A stretch of 38,487 bases of DNA from Chara braunii. Taxonomy: Eukaryota; Streptophyta; Charophyceae; Charales; Characeae. The number at the start of each line of letters is the position of its first letter. Position 1 is the first letter of the stretch. The position numbers were made by a program, and so were the translations under genes. The notes under the pieces were generated by a model. The model did no database searches and was not told the origin of the DNA. It saw only the letters and a list, made by a program, of their open reading frames with translations. Where the stretch lies: the NCBI GenBank assembly GCA_003427395.1, contig BFEA01000284.1, positions 1,541,773 to 1,580,259 on the forward strand, read 5' to 3'. Shown in pieces: positions 1-10,245 of the stretch.

Positions 1-200
1 GGGACCTCTGGAGGTCCCCGCAAAATATGTAAGCCCGCGGCTGTCCAGGCCGCTGACATTTACGTGCCCTTTTGTGTGAACACTCAAAATACGTGCCTCT
101 TGTGACCCGAAAAACTACATAAAATTTGCGATTTTGCGAAAATACGTGGTAGTGTGAGTGTGCCCTCAGCTCTACTTTTTGTTTTCGGAAAACTGCCCAG
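1..200. other. Non-coding end with subterminal-type short repeats
   Basis: No coding signal is seen. Positions 1-19 form an imperfect inverted repeat (GGGACCTC/GAGGTCCC). A short motif resembling AAATACGTG recurs at about 24, 58, 88 and 141. Clustered short motifs next to an inverted repeat are typical of the subterminal part of class II transposons, but the other end is not visible. The identity is therefore inference only. Confidence 0.3.
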
Positions 201-302
201 ATGTCAGAGCAGGAAAACCTAAAACGCAGCTACTATGATCCTGTCCATTTCCATTTCATGATGAGAGACTCAACTTTGACACAATGCAGTTCGTCGGAAC
301 TC

Positions 303-472
303 AAGAAGAAGTGTGATGAGACCAGGCGGGAGGAAGATTGTAGAGGAGGAGGAGAAGACGAAGACCAAAAGAAAAGAAGAAGACGAAATGAAAAGAAGAA
401 GAAGAAGAAGAAGAAGAAGAAGAAGAAGAAGAAAGGAAGAACAAGGAAGAGGAAGAAGGAAGAAGAAGCCAT
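303..472. repeat. Purine-rich (GAA)n microsatellite
   Basis: A pure AAG array occupies about 394-433 within a wider purine-only tract. The Lys/Arg/Glu-rich or Ser/Leu-rich open frames across it are products of the repeat and are not genes. Confidence 0.9.
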
Positions 473-565
473 TCTTGTTTCCAGGAAACATCTTTGTCAG
501 CAAAAGCAGGGGGATGGTAAGAGAATCCCAAGAACTGAGTTCATTCCAAAGCTGACGACTACTTT

Positions 566-611
566 CTATTGACGGGCAGCTGCACCAGCTTGAAAAGGCG
601 TCCAGGTTCCC
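566..611 (-). mobile_element. Diverged LINE 3'-end fragment
   Basis: On the minus strand this segment resembles the 3' UTR end of the two LINEs in this window (compare 2487-2530 and 19772-19817). It shares the order GGGA-C-CTGGAC-C..TTTTC-AGC-GGTGCAGC-CAATAG with roughly 70% identity by eye. It is a short relic with no coding part attached. Confidence 0.45.
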
Positions 612-667
612 TTGATACATTGCACGAAATCATCATAGTGGTGGAAATGCTGTGCATCATGGCCTAT

Positions 668-796
668 TGCGAGGAACGAGCCCTCACGGGGCCCCTATCA
701 GACATATACGTGTCCCGGGCAGAGTCCCCCAGCAAGCCGAGTGCCCGCCCTAAGTGAAGGCGGGCCTGAATATTCATCAGAGGCCGAAATTCGACC
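668..796 (+). repeat. Ty3-type LTR, 5' (U3) fragment
   Basis: The segment begins TGCGAGG, as the LTR at 37485 does, and shares the blocks GGGCCC..TA and CGCCCTAAGTGAAGGC with 37485-37590 and with the minus strand of 28343 and 36582. Similarity stops where a 23-base T run begins at 797. The continuation of the same LTR appears to resume near 1797, so this is the left piece of a split LTR in plus orientation. Confidence 0.55.
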
Positions 797-1439
797 TTTT
801 TTTTTTTTTTTTTTTTTTTCCAGGGTGTTGTAGAGGCCAGTCAGTGTGTGGACAGTGGTCACCTGGAACTGTGAGCCGTGGGTGTCCTGGAATGTGAGAC
901 CACCTCCCAACCCATCCTCACGTCAATTCTCCTAGCGCACCCCCTATCCCACTNTTCTACCTCAGTGTGACCAGCACTCAGGACCATTGCCCTACCAACG
1001 GGCAGGCAACTTGGACCGAGCAGCAGTGATAGGCACCTGGGCTGATAGATTGCCCAGCCCTGGTGGAAGCGGAATCGGACGAACCTTGTCGAACGGGAAC
1101 TTCGGACGCCAGGCCCAGACAATGAACTACAGGCCCCATATATATATAGCCACCAGACAGTTCTATCCAAATGTCATTAGGAACTGCACCCAATGTCACC
1201 CTATCCAACCTACCTGAACCTACTGCAGGCACTAGACCCCACCAGTGATTAGCTCCCAAGCCTTTTTTTGTGTATATATTCTGTGAATCTGTGTAGACAG
1301 TATCATGTGTGGAAACTTGTGTATGCAACCTGTAAGTGATATATAACTCGCAAGCTATGTGTGTATGCCCGAAAGCTATGTGTACTCTGTGAATCATGTA
1401 TCTAGGAGAGAACGGGCCAGCTGGACAAGGACCCGCCCC

Positions 1440-1513
1440 AAGGACCAAACCAAACTTGAACCCGTGACCTTGTAACATGTAATCCAAGACTCTACCGTAT
1501 GAGCAACTNCCGG
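1440..1513 (-). repeat. tRNA-like SINE head
   Basis: The minus strand carries an A-box-like element at 1490-1506 (TTGCTCATACGGTAGAG) and a B-box at 1451-1463 (GGGTTCAAGTTTG), spaced as in a tRNA gene. The 3' half of the T-stem does not pair, so this is a tRNA-derived internal Pol III promoter and not a functional tRNA. Confidence 0.5.
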
Positions 1514-1724
1514 AAATGGAATGATCGTGTGATATGCCAGACTGGGGAGAACATCAGAATACCCGAGACCAACACCCCAAGCAAACCCTGTGAAACCCAC
1601 AACCAACATACAACACCATGGACTACCCTCGGGTGGTGCGCAGGCAGTGTCTGTAATAGTACCATTCGTCAGCCCAAGGGGATGTGCGTCCAGCCGTGCG
1701 TCAATCTAACGTCCTGCTGGTGTC

Positions 1725-1804
1725 CATGCGCAAGGCTGCGGGGTTTTGAACCCGCAACCTTATACCACAGCCAGTGCTCTAACCACTGAGCTACATTGCA
1801 GCCC
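1725..1804 (-). repeat. tRNA-like SINE head
   Basis: The minus strand carries a near-perfect A-box (TAGCTCAGTGG, 1783-1793) and a B-box-like T-loop (GGGTTCAAAACCC, 1741-1753). The T-stem TGCGG/CCGCA pairs, but the T-loop is too long and no anticodon stem forms. It is therefore a tRNA-derived retroposon head and not a working tRNA gene. Confidence 0.6.
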
Positions 1805-2455
1805 GCCAGTTGGTTGAGTGGACGCGTGAGCCTCACTAAGCTGCGTCATACAGTTGGCCCAGGCCTTGGCAGTTGCACCTGGGCACGTACACACAAAGCA
1901 GGGCCAATACATTATGATGTGGCCACCGGCCTATGCCAAAGCAGTACTGTCGACGTACCTACCCCGGGGTTCTGTGCAAATGCAGCAAATGGCCCAAGTC
2001 CGGAGACTCAGGCCGTGCCCAACTGTAAAGGGCCCAGGCCCTCAACTGTAGTCTCTGGCCTGGGCGCAGGAACTGGGGCCCGACAGGAAGCTACTGGAAG
2101 CTTCCAGCCAGGCCACACGCAGCATCCAGGAGGCTGCCACTTCCACATAGGAAGAGAGGCAGCCCAGGCCAGGCATTCTGGCCTACGCGGGCAATGTGGT
2201 CACGCTGCTGCGCTGCTGCATTGGACGTTGCGCTAAGGCCAGTGCACTTGCGGGGCGGATTGAGGTGAGGAGGTGCGCTGCAGGGCAGCAGAGCGCTGGC
2301 AGCCATAGCCGGGCTGCTGGGCGCTAGGGGGTAAGAGGGCGATCAGGTGGTCTTCAGGGAAGGAGGCGAGTGTGTGTGAGTTATCAAGGTCTGATGAGAG
2401 TGACGAGATACGTACCTGGTGCATGAAGAGAGGTCAGCTATGGTGTTGACATCAT
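1797..2455 (+). repeat. Ty3-type LTR, diverged right-hand fragment
   Basis: This segment aligns in pieces with 37617-38228: GCCAGTTGGTTGAG at the left edge, GGAAGCTTC, CCACTTCCA.ATAGGAA, GGCAGCCATAGCC, and the right edge TACCTGGTGC...TGTTGACATCA. It is a strongly diverged LTR copy in plus orientation that continues the 668-796 fragment. The right end stops just before the LINE A A-tail. No LTR sequence resumes beyond LINE A. Confidence 0.55.
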
Positions 2456-2506
2456 GTACATTTTTTTTTTTTAATAACCTCCACCTATTGGTGGGGAGCT
2501 ACACCT

Positions 2507-2525
2507 GCTGGAAACCGGGTCCAGC
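2507..2525 (-). other. Conserved LINE 3'-UTR hairpin (distal copy)
   Basis: On the minus strand GCTGGACCCGGTTTCCAGC forms a 5-bp stem (GCTGG/CCAGC) directly after GGGAC. The same element recurs at 2586-2602 and twice in LINE B (19715-19733 and 19775-19793). Conserved 3' stem-loops are recognised by the reverse transcriptase in several LINE families; that role here is inference. Confidence 0.5.
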
Positions 2526-2585
2526 GTCCCTTACATAATGAAAGATTACAAGAGGATGAAGGAACAAATTTCAGTGGTCCCTATT

Positions 2586-2602
2586 CTGGAAACCGGGTCC
2601 AG
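2586..2602 (-). other. Conserved LINE 3'-UTR hairpin (proximal copy)
   Basis: On the minus strand CTGGACCCGGTTTCCAG repeats the loop and most of the stem of the 2507-2525 hairpin. It is likewise preceded by GGGACG. Confidence 0.5.
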
Positions 2603-2814
2603 CGTCCCATCACTACTGCCTTTTATCCAAAAAACTCCTTCCTCTCTATCACTTTTTCCAACAGAACTTTCCAATCTGAAACCATTACTGCGAAAAAAAA
2701 AAAAGGAATTACACACAAGGTGAGAGAGCCTCTTCAGTCAGGATTCTGACCGCCTGATGGGAAAAACTGGACCTAGCCTCCCCCTTATGAGTCTCTTTCA
2801 TTCTGCCTAATCCT

Positions 2815-3358
2815 AAGATCTGTCCTCCCCCCCTCCAAACCACTCAAGATCCACCAGAGCTGATGAAGAGGGAGGGAAGGGATCAGCAAACAATTCAGGT
2901 GCTCTTAAGAAAGCCCCTGGTTAAATGTCAAGCCAATAACAAAAGTTGATCTGGTAATCCCGTTTGATCCTCCCCCGCTCCTCTTCCTGCCCTGGCCATA
3001 TTATTTCCCCCAATTTCTCCCCTGGTGCATCCCCTAGCCATTTTAGTTGAAACTTCCGTATTCCTTGTTTTATGTCTTCTTTTTGTTTAAATTCCTTGAG
3101 TGTTCTCATCTTCTCCCATTGGCTTCTCAGTTCTGTTTGGACAAGGTTTTGTATTATTTATGTCAACTCTTCATTTTCAATCTTCACCTCTTTCATCTCG
3201 TTAATACAAAGTTTGTGCCATAGGGCCCATAATATCGCTTTCCTCCCAAGATGAAAGAGATTCTGTTGGAATTCTGATAATTCTATTAGTTGAGGGTTCA
3301 AGTATCCTAATAATATTGCCCTTCATTCCCTAGGTTAATCCAAGCCTGTAAATCTCGT
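2815..3358 (-). pseudogene. LINE A ORF2 C-terminal region (pseudogene)
   Basis: Read on the minus strand with several stops, this region parallels the last ~170 residues of LINE B ORF2. Matching pieces are RKAILWALW (LINE B RRAILWAIW), the block at 3109-2921 with KLGEIIWPG and RIKRDYQ (LINE B RIGKVVWEG and DIKRNYR), and a tail with LFADPFPP before the final WFG (LINE B FPDPFPLPP and WFG). This part lies after the zinc-binding domain and has no known enzymatic role. In-frame stops include one directly after YWLDI. It is non-functional. Confidence 0.7.
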
Positions 3359-3739
3359 CTACACACAGTCCCATCTGCGCCATAACAATACAGAGCCCGG
3401 ACACTGTAAAAATATGTGTTCAATTGTTTCCCTGATTTTTCTTTTAGGAAAGGCTTGTGCATAAGAGTTACACCACGGCAATGCCACTCCCTTCTGTTCT
3501 AATGTGGAGTGATCTATTAACCAGTCATTCGTTGGTAGACATCTGTGCATTATCTGCCATTGTAAGGAAGCAAACTTGGTAGACCTTTCTCTAAGTCTTT
3601 GGCACCACCTGACTGGTTTAAGCTCTTCTTCGTAAATGTTCAGACGTCTTTGCCATCTATTTTGAACCATTTCCGGGACGTTAACTTTAGGGCGCAATAG
3701 TCTATAAGTTGCTTTAACTGATAAGGATTGCAGCCTCAT
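3359..3739 (-). pseudogene. LINE A ORF2 zf-RVT zinc-binding domain fragment
   Basis: The fragment contains SLSVKATYRLLRP, then KFASLQWQIMHRCLPTNDWL and ETIEHIFLQCPGS. These align closely with LINE B (TLSVKSTYRMLRP, KIASLQWQIEHRCLPTNDWL, KTIEHIFLQCPGS). The arrangement matches the zf-RVT domain of plant L1-type ORF2 proteins, a putative zinc-binding region C-terminal to the reverse transcriptase. Of the expected C-x2-C pair, the first Cys is present (PWC) but the second is Tyr (CNSY, where LINE B has CKLC). It ends at a stop after RRWDCV. It belongs to the same broken ORF2 as its neighbours. Confidence 0.8.
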
Positions 3740-4999
3740 AGGTTTGCATCTTCTGTTTGAGCGTCATCGCCGCTCCTCAGGATCCAAGGGGAGGTCCTGG
3801 ATATGACACTAAGGGAGGTACAGTGGTACACTAACCATTCTATGGTCGTTGCGACATACAATACTCTCACTCTATACTTTTCCTCAAAGGTGACAAAAGT
3901 CACCCTGTCCTGATCTTTTTTAGCAATCCTATTGTCCTTGTGAATTTTGAATATATTGACAAGGGCACCATCCTCATATACATCCAATATTTGCCCTATT
4001 GACTTTGAGTTATCCTATTGTTTGACCCCCACCCAATCCTCAATCCGAAAAATAGGACGTTTTTTCAAGGAAATTATCCAGGATAGGGGTATAGCAGAGA
4101 GGATTTCATCCAACATGTCTAATAGTTTGTGTGCGTACTTAATCTCTTTCCTGATTTTTTCCACAGTTTTCCAAATTTTCTGCTCAGTGTCCCATAGATT
4201 CTTTATCCTTATTATTCTATTTTTTACTGATGTAGACCATCGAGAGTCTGAACTAATAAATACCCTCCCGTTCTAGTCTATGATCCATCGATTGCCAAAC
4301 AAGGGTTGTCATAGGATTTCCTCATATCTTTCTGGCATTGGCTTGTTAGGTAAAGGTAATTCCCGCCAGTATTTTAGCTGGTTCGACCAGAACCCATCAA
4401 GACTTAGGTCTTTCCTTACTTCATTTCTTGCCCTTGATTCCATCAACTGTATCTGGGCTCGAGGGATGGACCAAAACCTATCTTCCACCCAAGTCAAAGG
4501 GTGGACCTCCTTAATCGTCTTAGGTGTCAATCTTCGGATCTGTTCTAACGCCAGATCTTGTCATGGCAGATCCGCGGTCGAAATTAAACGTTTCAATACT
4601 TGTAGTGCTAAAGCCTTACATTGGATTTTTGGGTCAATAAGTCCCAACCCACCTTTGTCTTTGGGTTGAATTTATGTCTCCCATGCCACTATTGGGATCA
4701 CATTTGGTAATTCATGATCCCCTCGCCATAAAAAACTATCATTTGTCTCTATAACTCCTTTGTAACATTTTTACAGAGTGACCATAGCATAACTTTGTAT
4801 CATATTGAGGCAAGCACCACGTTGTTAATTATTAATGCCCTACCCTTGAGCAGTCAGCATTACCCCTAGCACCCTAATAGGAGCCTCCAGAGGCAACCAC
4901 TTGATCCTAGGGAGTTCAGGTGGTCTATCCCCTTGAGAATGTATCCATCATCCTTGCGTTTTGTTACCCCAATTTATTAGCATATCTGAGAGAGTCGAA
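3740..4999 (-). pseudogene. LINE A ORF2 connection region between RT and zf-RVT
   Basis: This stretch is non-enzymatic and broken by stops and frameshifts, but it aligns with LINE B 17220-18600. Examples are GGLGLIDP (LINE B GGLGIIDP), WRELPLPNKP (LINE B WRKLPLPDKI), QPLFGNRWI (LINE B QPLFNNTWI) and VKNRIIRIKNLW (LINE B IKKRVVRIKDIW). In-frame TGA codons at 4950-4948 and 4563-4561 fall where LINE B has TGG. LINE A keeps TGG at 4971-4969 and 4239-4237, where LINE B has TGA. Confidence 0.7.
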
Positions 5000-5001
5000 A
5001 A

Positions 5002-5253
5002 TTAGTTCATTAAAACTTTGATTTCCTCCATATTGGTCATAGAGGCCTTCATCATAATAGTTAAATCATCCGCGAACATCGAATAGATAGGAATTACTTC
5101 TTCTGGGATGTTAGTGATCCGAAGGCGTTGAAGATTGCGGTTTGCCCTCAGGTTGGCCCCTAGAGCCTCCAAAATAATAACAAATAAGAATGAGGCCAAC
5201 GGATCGCCTTGTCTCACTGACCCGAATTCTAGCTTAGCTAGGCAAGCGTCCAA
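5002..5253 (-). pseudogene. LINE A reverse transcriptase, motifs B and C
   Basis: This frame carries RQGDPLASFLFVIILEAL (RT motif B region) and MFADDLTIMM (motif C, the FADD form of the catalytic Asp pair). It joins the upstream RT part at 5253/5260 across an in-frame stop. About 48 residues present in LINE B between motifs A and B are missing at that junction, so an internal deletion has removed part of the palm. The fragment cannot encode active RT. Confidence 0.8.
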
Positions 5254-5259
5254 TAAACG

Positions 5260-6157
5260 TCAATCGACATGATCGTATGCTTTTTCAAAATTTATGAAGA
5301 CGAAAGTCATGTTCTGCTTATTTTGCCTAGATAATCTGATCATCTCATTGATTAACAACACACTGTTTTGTATATTTCTCCTATGAATAAAGTTTGTTTG
5401 GGAGGGATGAATAATGTCTGTCATTGTAGGAATAAACCTATTAGCAATGACTTTTGCTACCATTTTATAAACCACTGTCAACAAAGTGATTGACCTATAA
5501 TTCCTTATGTTAGTTTTTTCACAATTTTTATATAATAATGTTAGGACCCCTTGCCCAACGATTTCCCCCATAGTACCAGCTATTTGAATCTGATTATAGT
5601 ATTCCATCAGGTCCTCTGACATTGAGTCCCATATGACTTTCCAAAATTCCTTTGGGAGACCATCCACCCCAGGGGTTTTGTCTTCCTCCATCTGCAGGAG
5701 AGCTGTCCAGATTTCATCTTTGGTAATTGACTTTTCCATTTTTACTTTTTGCTCCGGGGATAATTTTTGTGTTAGTGGTAGAACAAATTCTAGAGTTTCT
5801 TGAGAAACTGCTCCTGAATCCACTGAAGACGTATGAAGTTTTTTAAAAAAGTCATAAGTTACCTTTAGACTGCTAGCCGATGAGACCGGCTCCAGATGAG
5901 GTGACAAAGCTGGATCTATTAAAGTTTCTATGTTTGTCCTTCTGACTCTAGCCTATGCTAATGAAAAGAAGGAAAAATTCATTTGTCCTTCTAAATGATG
6001 TTTTGATAATTTGTTCCTAACAAGGTAGCCTTTCCAACTTTCTTATGCGATGGTGAGTAATTGTCTTCGGAGATCTTGAATATCCTTCAATTGAGGAGGT
6101 GATGTGAGATTTTCCTGTCGTTCATAAGATAATATTTTCTTCGCGCGACTATACCGA
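5260..6157 (-). pseudogene. LINE A reverse transcriptase, N-terminal part to motif A
   Basis: The open part (5907-5260) includes KTPGVDGLPKEFWK, a fingers-region RT motif, then NIRNYRSITLLTVVYKMVAK and FINFEKAYDHVD, the motif A region. Upstream to 6157 the same frame with stops matches LINE B (FFSLA, then RRTNIETL). In L1-type RT the catalytic motif A usually reads xDFEKAYD; here the first Asp is Asn (INFEKAYD). LINE B has His at this place. The fragment is a pseudogene with stops near 5950 and 6045. Confidence 0.8.
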
Positions 6158-7812
6158 ACCATGTGGCCGTCGACGTCGCCCTCTGTACGTACGCGCAAGT
6201 CACAAACAAGCACACCAATCAAGGGACAAAGATCTTTTTAATGAAAGTTTAATCAAAAAAGAAAAAAAAATTCGGTCGGCGACCAACGCCGGTTTTGACA
6301 ATCATAAAAAAAAAGAAAAACAGATCACGCACGCTTTAAATTTGCGCGCCCACACACTCTCTACTCTAGTCAACCATTCAGTCAACGTAAACAACAGACT
6401 TTGTCGTGCCTTGCGCGGTATACTTAAACTTTAAATCAAACTTATTTTCTGTCATTTGCAAAAACTAGGGTGGATACCCTTGTAAGGGTATTCGCACCGA
6501 CACCGCCCACCTCCCCCGTGCCCTCCTGCCTATGTGGCCTTGCTGCTGCACTTAGCTCCATGGCAGCGTTCCCTCCCTGCCCCTTCCTCCACTATCTTTC
6601 CACTTGCTGCCTTTTGCCTTGCTGTCTTATCTTTCTGTACCTTCACCACTTTTTGTCTTGCTTCCATTTCCTTGCTGCCTTCTGGCTCCCCTCTTTTGAC
6701 TTGCTACCTTTCGCCTTCTGGTCTTTTGCCTCGCTGGCTGCTTGTTGTCTCGCTATCTTGTCTTTACTTGTTGCTTGCCTGGTTATTTGCTGCCTTTTGC
6801 CCCTTTGCACGGTTGCCTTGCTACTTCCTACCAGTAGCCTTGATATTTATCTCTGGGAATACTCCTACTGGCCTACGTTAAACCACCACTACTTCCTAAA
6901 GCCGTGCCCGTAAACAAGCCGCGCGACTTTCAAAAATGTACGGGCCACTATAGAAGCGTCCGAAGTCATGCGACTAGAAATGTTTTTACTCTATTTCCCC
7001 CCCCAGCCAATAGTTGGACCAAGTACTGGTGGTTTAATTTTTAATTAATAGCGTATGTGACATGACGATATGTCTCCCACATAATCAATGACACAAAGAG
7101 TAAGAGAGCGTCGCTATGATCATAATTGGGGCACCTCTAAGTATTTCATCACATTGCTTCAATGGCCAGCTGGCAACTCCACACAATAAAGAATCTAAGC
7201 CCGATGCGTGTGTATTAGCCTATGTATGATTTGAACGATCGTACCGCAGATTTCTGCAGGGTCTTCTAGGTTGTACATTTTGTATTCCCACGAGAACACA
7301 CCTTTTCTTTGCCTTTTCATAAACTATTCAAAGAATGGGGTCAAGCAAGTATGGGTTCACAAGGGTAGGGAAATTTAAGTTGGGTTACAATAAACACGCA
7401 GACATGTACACACAATCAATTTCTATGCATGTTTGTTTCTTTTTAACCACTTTCTGGTTGTTTTAGTGAGCTCCGAGCACCTCTAAGTAGTGCCAAATAG
7501 TTGGTGGTTCCTTCTTTGGAATGCCTACTGCACTCTTGGGGGGTGCTCTATCCGGGATGTCTGAGGGGGTCAATGACAGCTGTTTGTTAGAAGCTCAGCA
7601 CGTGGTGGAAACCAACAGTCTGCGGGGTTTGACTTGTGTTGTGAGTAGGTGATAGATTGATTTGGTCCGTGTTGGATGTGTGAATTGCCTTGTCTACTCT
7701 CCTCCACTGCCTTTCTGTCCACCATCTTTCCTGTCTCATCCCCCCCCCCTAAAACTTCCCCGCTCTTTCTGTCATGATGCCAAACACCTCTCTCATGCAC
7801 ATGCAAGGCAGA

Positions 7813-7814
<2 letters not shown>
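6158..7814. other. Non-coding stretch with cryptic CTTGCTGCC repeats
   Basis: No protein family is recognised. Between about 6590 and 6830 a pyrimidine-rich degenerate repeat (CTTGCTGCCTTTTGC-like) produces a spurious Cys/Leu-rich frame. The rest is A+T-rich at 6230-6330 and otherwise featureless to me. Confidence 0.5.
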
Positions 7815-7876
<62 letters not shown>

Positions 7877-7886
7877 CCCCCCCTCT

Positions 7887-7979
<93 letters not shown>
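7815..7979. repeat. (TC)n microsatellite
   Basis: This is a long CT/TC array interrupted once by a C-rich block at about 7873-7895. Ser-Leu and Arg-Glu frames across it are artefacts. Confidence 0.95.
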
Positions 7980-7982
<3 letters not shown>

Positions 7983-9795
7983 CGCATTGCACAAATGCAT
8001 GCACCTAAACAGTACTCAACCACCTCTCTCAGCCAGTGAATCTCAAAACTGACCACTCACCCAGTCTCCCCTTGAAGAAGAACTGAAATAGCCCACATGT
8101 ATTCAACATAAAGCCTCAAAAAGAAAATGTATAGGTTTTGCATATCCTTTGTGAGAACCGAGTTGTCAGTTAAGACCACATTTTGACGCAGGTCCGGGCA
8201 GACCTATCTTAGTCTGATTCAGGCTCGAAGAAAAGAAAAGAAAAGAAAGAGTGAGTGCCTCGGTCGTTGCTGATCTGTTCTTCTCTGGTGCTCGGGTATG
8301 CAATAACCACATTCCAGCATCTCTCGGCATGGTCGCAACAGGACGGAGAATCAGGATCAAAAGGAGGACAACAATCCGCAGAAAACCCACGGATGACTTT
8401 ATACCGGGAAAAACACAAACCTCTGGGATGAAAGCACAGAAGAGGTGAGGAGGAAGACAAAGGACTTGCAATGATGAGTTAACAAGTAGTCATTGCAGCC
8501 AAAGCAAAATACTTGCCGTAGTCATTGCAGCCAAAGCAAAATACAGTCAAGTCTTTATACTAAGTTACAATGTTACACCTGCGTGTGACAACAGATGGAC
8601 CGGAGCACCGAGCGTAAGAGAAAAGCTTTTGTTTACACCTACGAAAACCACCAGCCAATCAAAACTTTTGCCAGCTATCAACTTTAGGCTCCTACCTCTG
8701 ACGACTTCGGGAAGAGGCCAGTTGGTGACGGTCGGGCTCGCGCTTGACGCACGCACGCGACATAGAGACACTTGTACTGACCACGTCACAGGCTGACGTG
8801 GACATAGTACAGACACGTGGAAGGGAAGCATATGTGATGCTGCTCGTCCAGGTGCCCGTTGAAATACTCACCGTAGTCGTCGCTGACAAATAATGCGACG
8901 TTGACTCTCGTGGTGTTGACATCAACACTAGTGGTGGGAAACGGAGAATGCCCTTGTGGAAGCGAAGTGTGGGCGGACTTGCACACATCATTGCGTTTGG
9001 TGGTTTTTCATAGTGATATTGAGACCAATCAAGAGGGGGCGATGGCATTCCAAGCGAGGATGACACGACCCTCACTCAAATAAAGTGGATGGTGGAATGG
9101 TCTGATCAAACCAGGAATAGAGAAGAGATTTTAGCAGGAAGGTGGCGTAGGGAAAGATGAGTGGAGAACGGTAGGACAGGTGGTACATAATTGTTTGTTA
9201 TCTCCCCTACATTTCATAGACCAGCACATCCCTCTTAAGACCGGAAGAGTTACACTGTCACCTAATGTGGAAGGAAGGAGCAACAATATTCGTGAATTCG
9301 TCTGCTTGAGGTGTGCTGGATTTTGACACGACAACAAGGGCAGGAAACAATCAATTGGAGGAACTTTTGGAATGTCAGGTGAAAAGGAGGAGGGAGGGTA
9401 AGACGAGGAGGAGTATTCGGGGTTGCCAATTCAGGGAGAGAAAGATACGGCCACATCAGCAGCAGTGGAAACTTGTTTTTTGGACAGCAGAAGAGGCTGT
9501 CAGGAAAACGACTGGAGCTTGGTGGACAAGTAACTGTAAGTCTCTCCTCTTCCTCGTCAGCTCCAACCACCCTATCTCCTGCCCTTTATCCTTGTGAGCC
9601 TTGTTTCCTGAGCAGGCATGAATGTGTCTAAGTCACAATCGTGAACTCATTTTGCTGGGAGATTACTAAAATTAGCACGAGTCAAAATAACACAGTAAGA
9701 ACCAATCCGGAACAAATTCTGAACAACAATAAGGTACATCAATTCATTCAATTCATTTTTGTTGGGAAGATAAAAAGTCTTAACTGGCTTCTCAT
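7980..9795. other. Unassigned stretch without a recognised gene
   Basis: It holds an (AAAGA)n tract at about 8229-8251 and a 27-bp direct repeat (8486-8512 and 8518-8544, period 32). There are several short open frames without recognisable domains. A weak exon-like segment on the minus strand near 8872-9060 ends at a GTGAGT donor-like site, but nothing else supports a gene. Confidence 0.4.
8486..8544 (+). repeat. 27-bp direct repeat pair
   Basis: GTAGTCATTGCAGCCAAAGC and the following bases AAAATAC occur at 8486 and again at 8518, with a 5-bp spacer. Confidence 0.85.
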
Positions 9796-9804
9796 CCCCC
9801 AGTG
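9796..9804 (+). repeat. Candidate LINE B target-site duplication, left copy
   Basis: CCCCCAGTG here matches 19823-19831, which directly follows the end of the similarity between the LINE A and LINE B 3' ends. Nine bases of low-complexity sequence is modest evidence. Confidence 0.35.
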
Positions 9805-10003
9805 CCCACGTGGCAACGTTTAATATTTTTCCTTTATGTTTTCTCCTTCTTAATCAGACCATCCTCCCCTCGTTGTCCCTCTAGCCGTCTCTTACTCTCT
9901 CCCGGCGGACATCCTCTTTTCGTCCCTATAGCACTCTCTTATTTATCGCCCTTCCTCGTTTCCATCTCCCTCTCGCTTCCCTCTCCATCCCATAGAGCAT
10001 ATT

Positions 10004-10245
10004 GTGTCCCTCTCGATATTATCTCTCCTATCTTTTCTCTCCCCTCCTCCCCTCCTTTAGCTCTGAACTATTTTGTCTCAATCCGACCCTTTTTTTATTT
10101 TCCTTTTTCAGTATAACTAGTCACGTGTCCCTCTCGATATTATCTCTCCTATCTTTTCTCTCCCCTCCTCCCCTCCTTTAGCTCTAAACTATTTTGTCTC
10201 AATCCGACCCTTTTTTTATTTTCCTTTTTCAGTATAACTAGTCAC
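10004..10245 (+). repeat. 121-bp tandem pair in LINE B 5' region
   Basis: Two copies (10004-10124 and 10125-10245) differ by about one base (GCTCTGAACT versus GCTCTAAACT). Each starts GTGTCCCTCTCGATATT and ends ACTAGTCAC. They lie in a T/C-rich tract (9830-10690) upstream of ORF1. Tandem 5' monomers act as promoters in some mammalian L1s; that role here is inference. Confidence 0.85.

Larger units (their letters stand above)
797..1804 (-). mobile_element. Minus-strand retroposon insert with A-tail and tRNA-like heads
   Basis: The insert lies between two parts of one LTR. It starts with T23 at 797-819, which is an A-tail on the minus strand, and ends at a tRNA-like sequence on the minus strand (5' end near 1804). 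This polarity fits a SINE or other tRNA-headed retroposon. A second tRNA-like head sits inside at 1440-1513, so the unit may be composite or nested. I see no protein-coding content and no clear target-site duplication. Single unknown bases occur at 954 and 1509. Confidence 0.4.
2461..6157 (-). mobile_element. LINE A: 5'-truncated L1-type retrotransposon
   Basis: The element lies on the minus strand and ends in an A12 tail at 2472-2461. The protein remnants, read from 6157 down to about 2815, match LINE B (15.9-19.5 kb) in order: linker before RT, RT, connection region, zf-RVT and C-terminal tail. The 3' UTR also matches LINE B. Similarity to LINE B begins abruptly near 6157, so the endonuclease and ORF1 are missing, as expected for 5' truncation during target-primed reverse transcription. 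I see no convincing target-site duplication. Confidence 0.8.

Noticed and set aside
1725-1804. A genuine tRNA gene
   Set aside because: The A- and B-boxes are good, but no anticodon stem forms and the T-loop has the wrong length. The other three tRNA-like heads fail in similar ways.
2440-6175. A target-site duplication around LINE A
   Set aside because: The flank left of the A-tail (ACATCATGTACA) has no convincing match near 6157-6175.
6470-6913. A 147-codon Cys/Leu-rich open frame that looks like a membrane protein
   Set aside because: The sequence is a degenerate CTTGCTGCC-type pyrimidine repeat that is open in two frames, so the hydrophobicity comes from base composition.
7662-8056. Open frames of Ser-Leu or Arg-Glu repeats
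   Set aside because: They are translations of the (TC)n/(GA)n microsatellite on either strand. The same applies to 20358-20838, 22372-22768 and 233-620.
8872-9060. Minus-strand exon reading VDVNTTRVNVALFVSDDY before a GTGAGT donor-like site
   Set aside because: There is only one donor-like site. No acceptor, homologue or neighbouring exon was found, and another frame is equally open.
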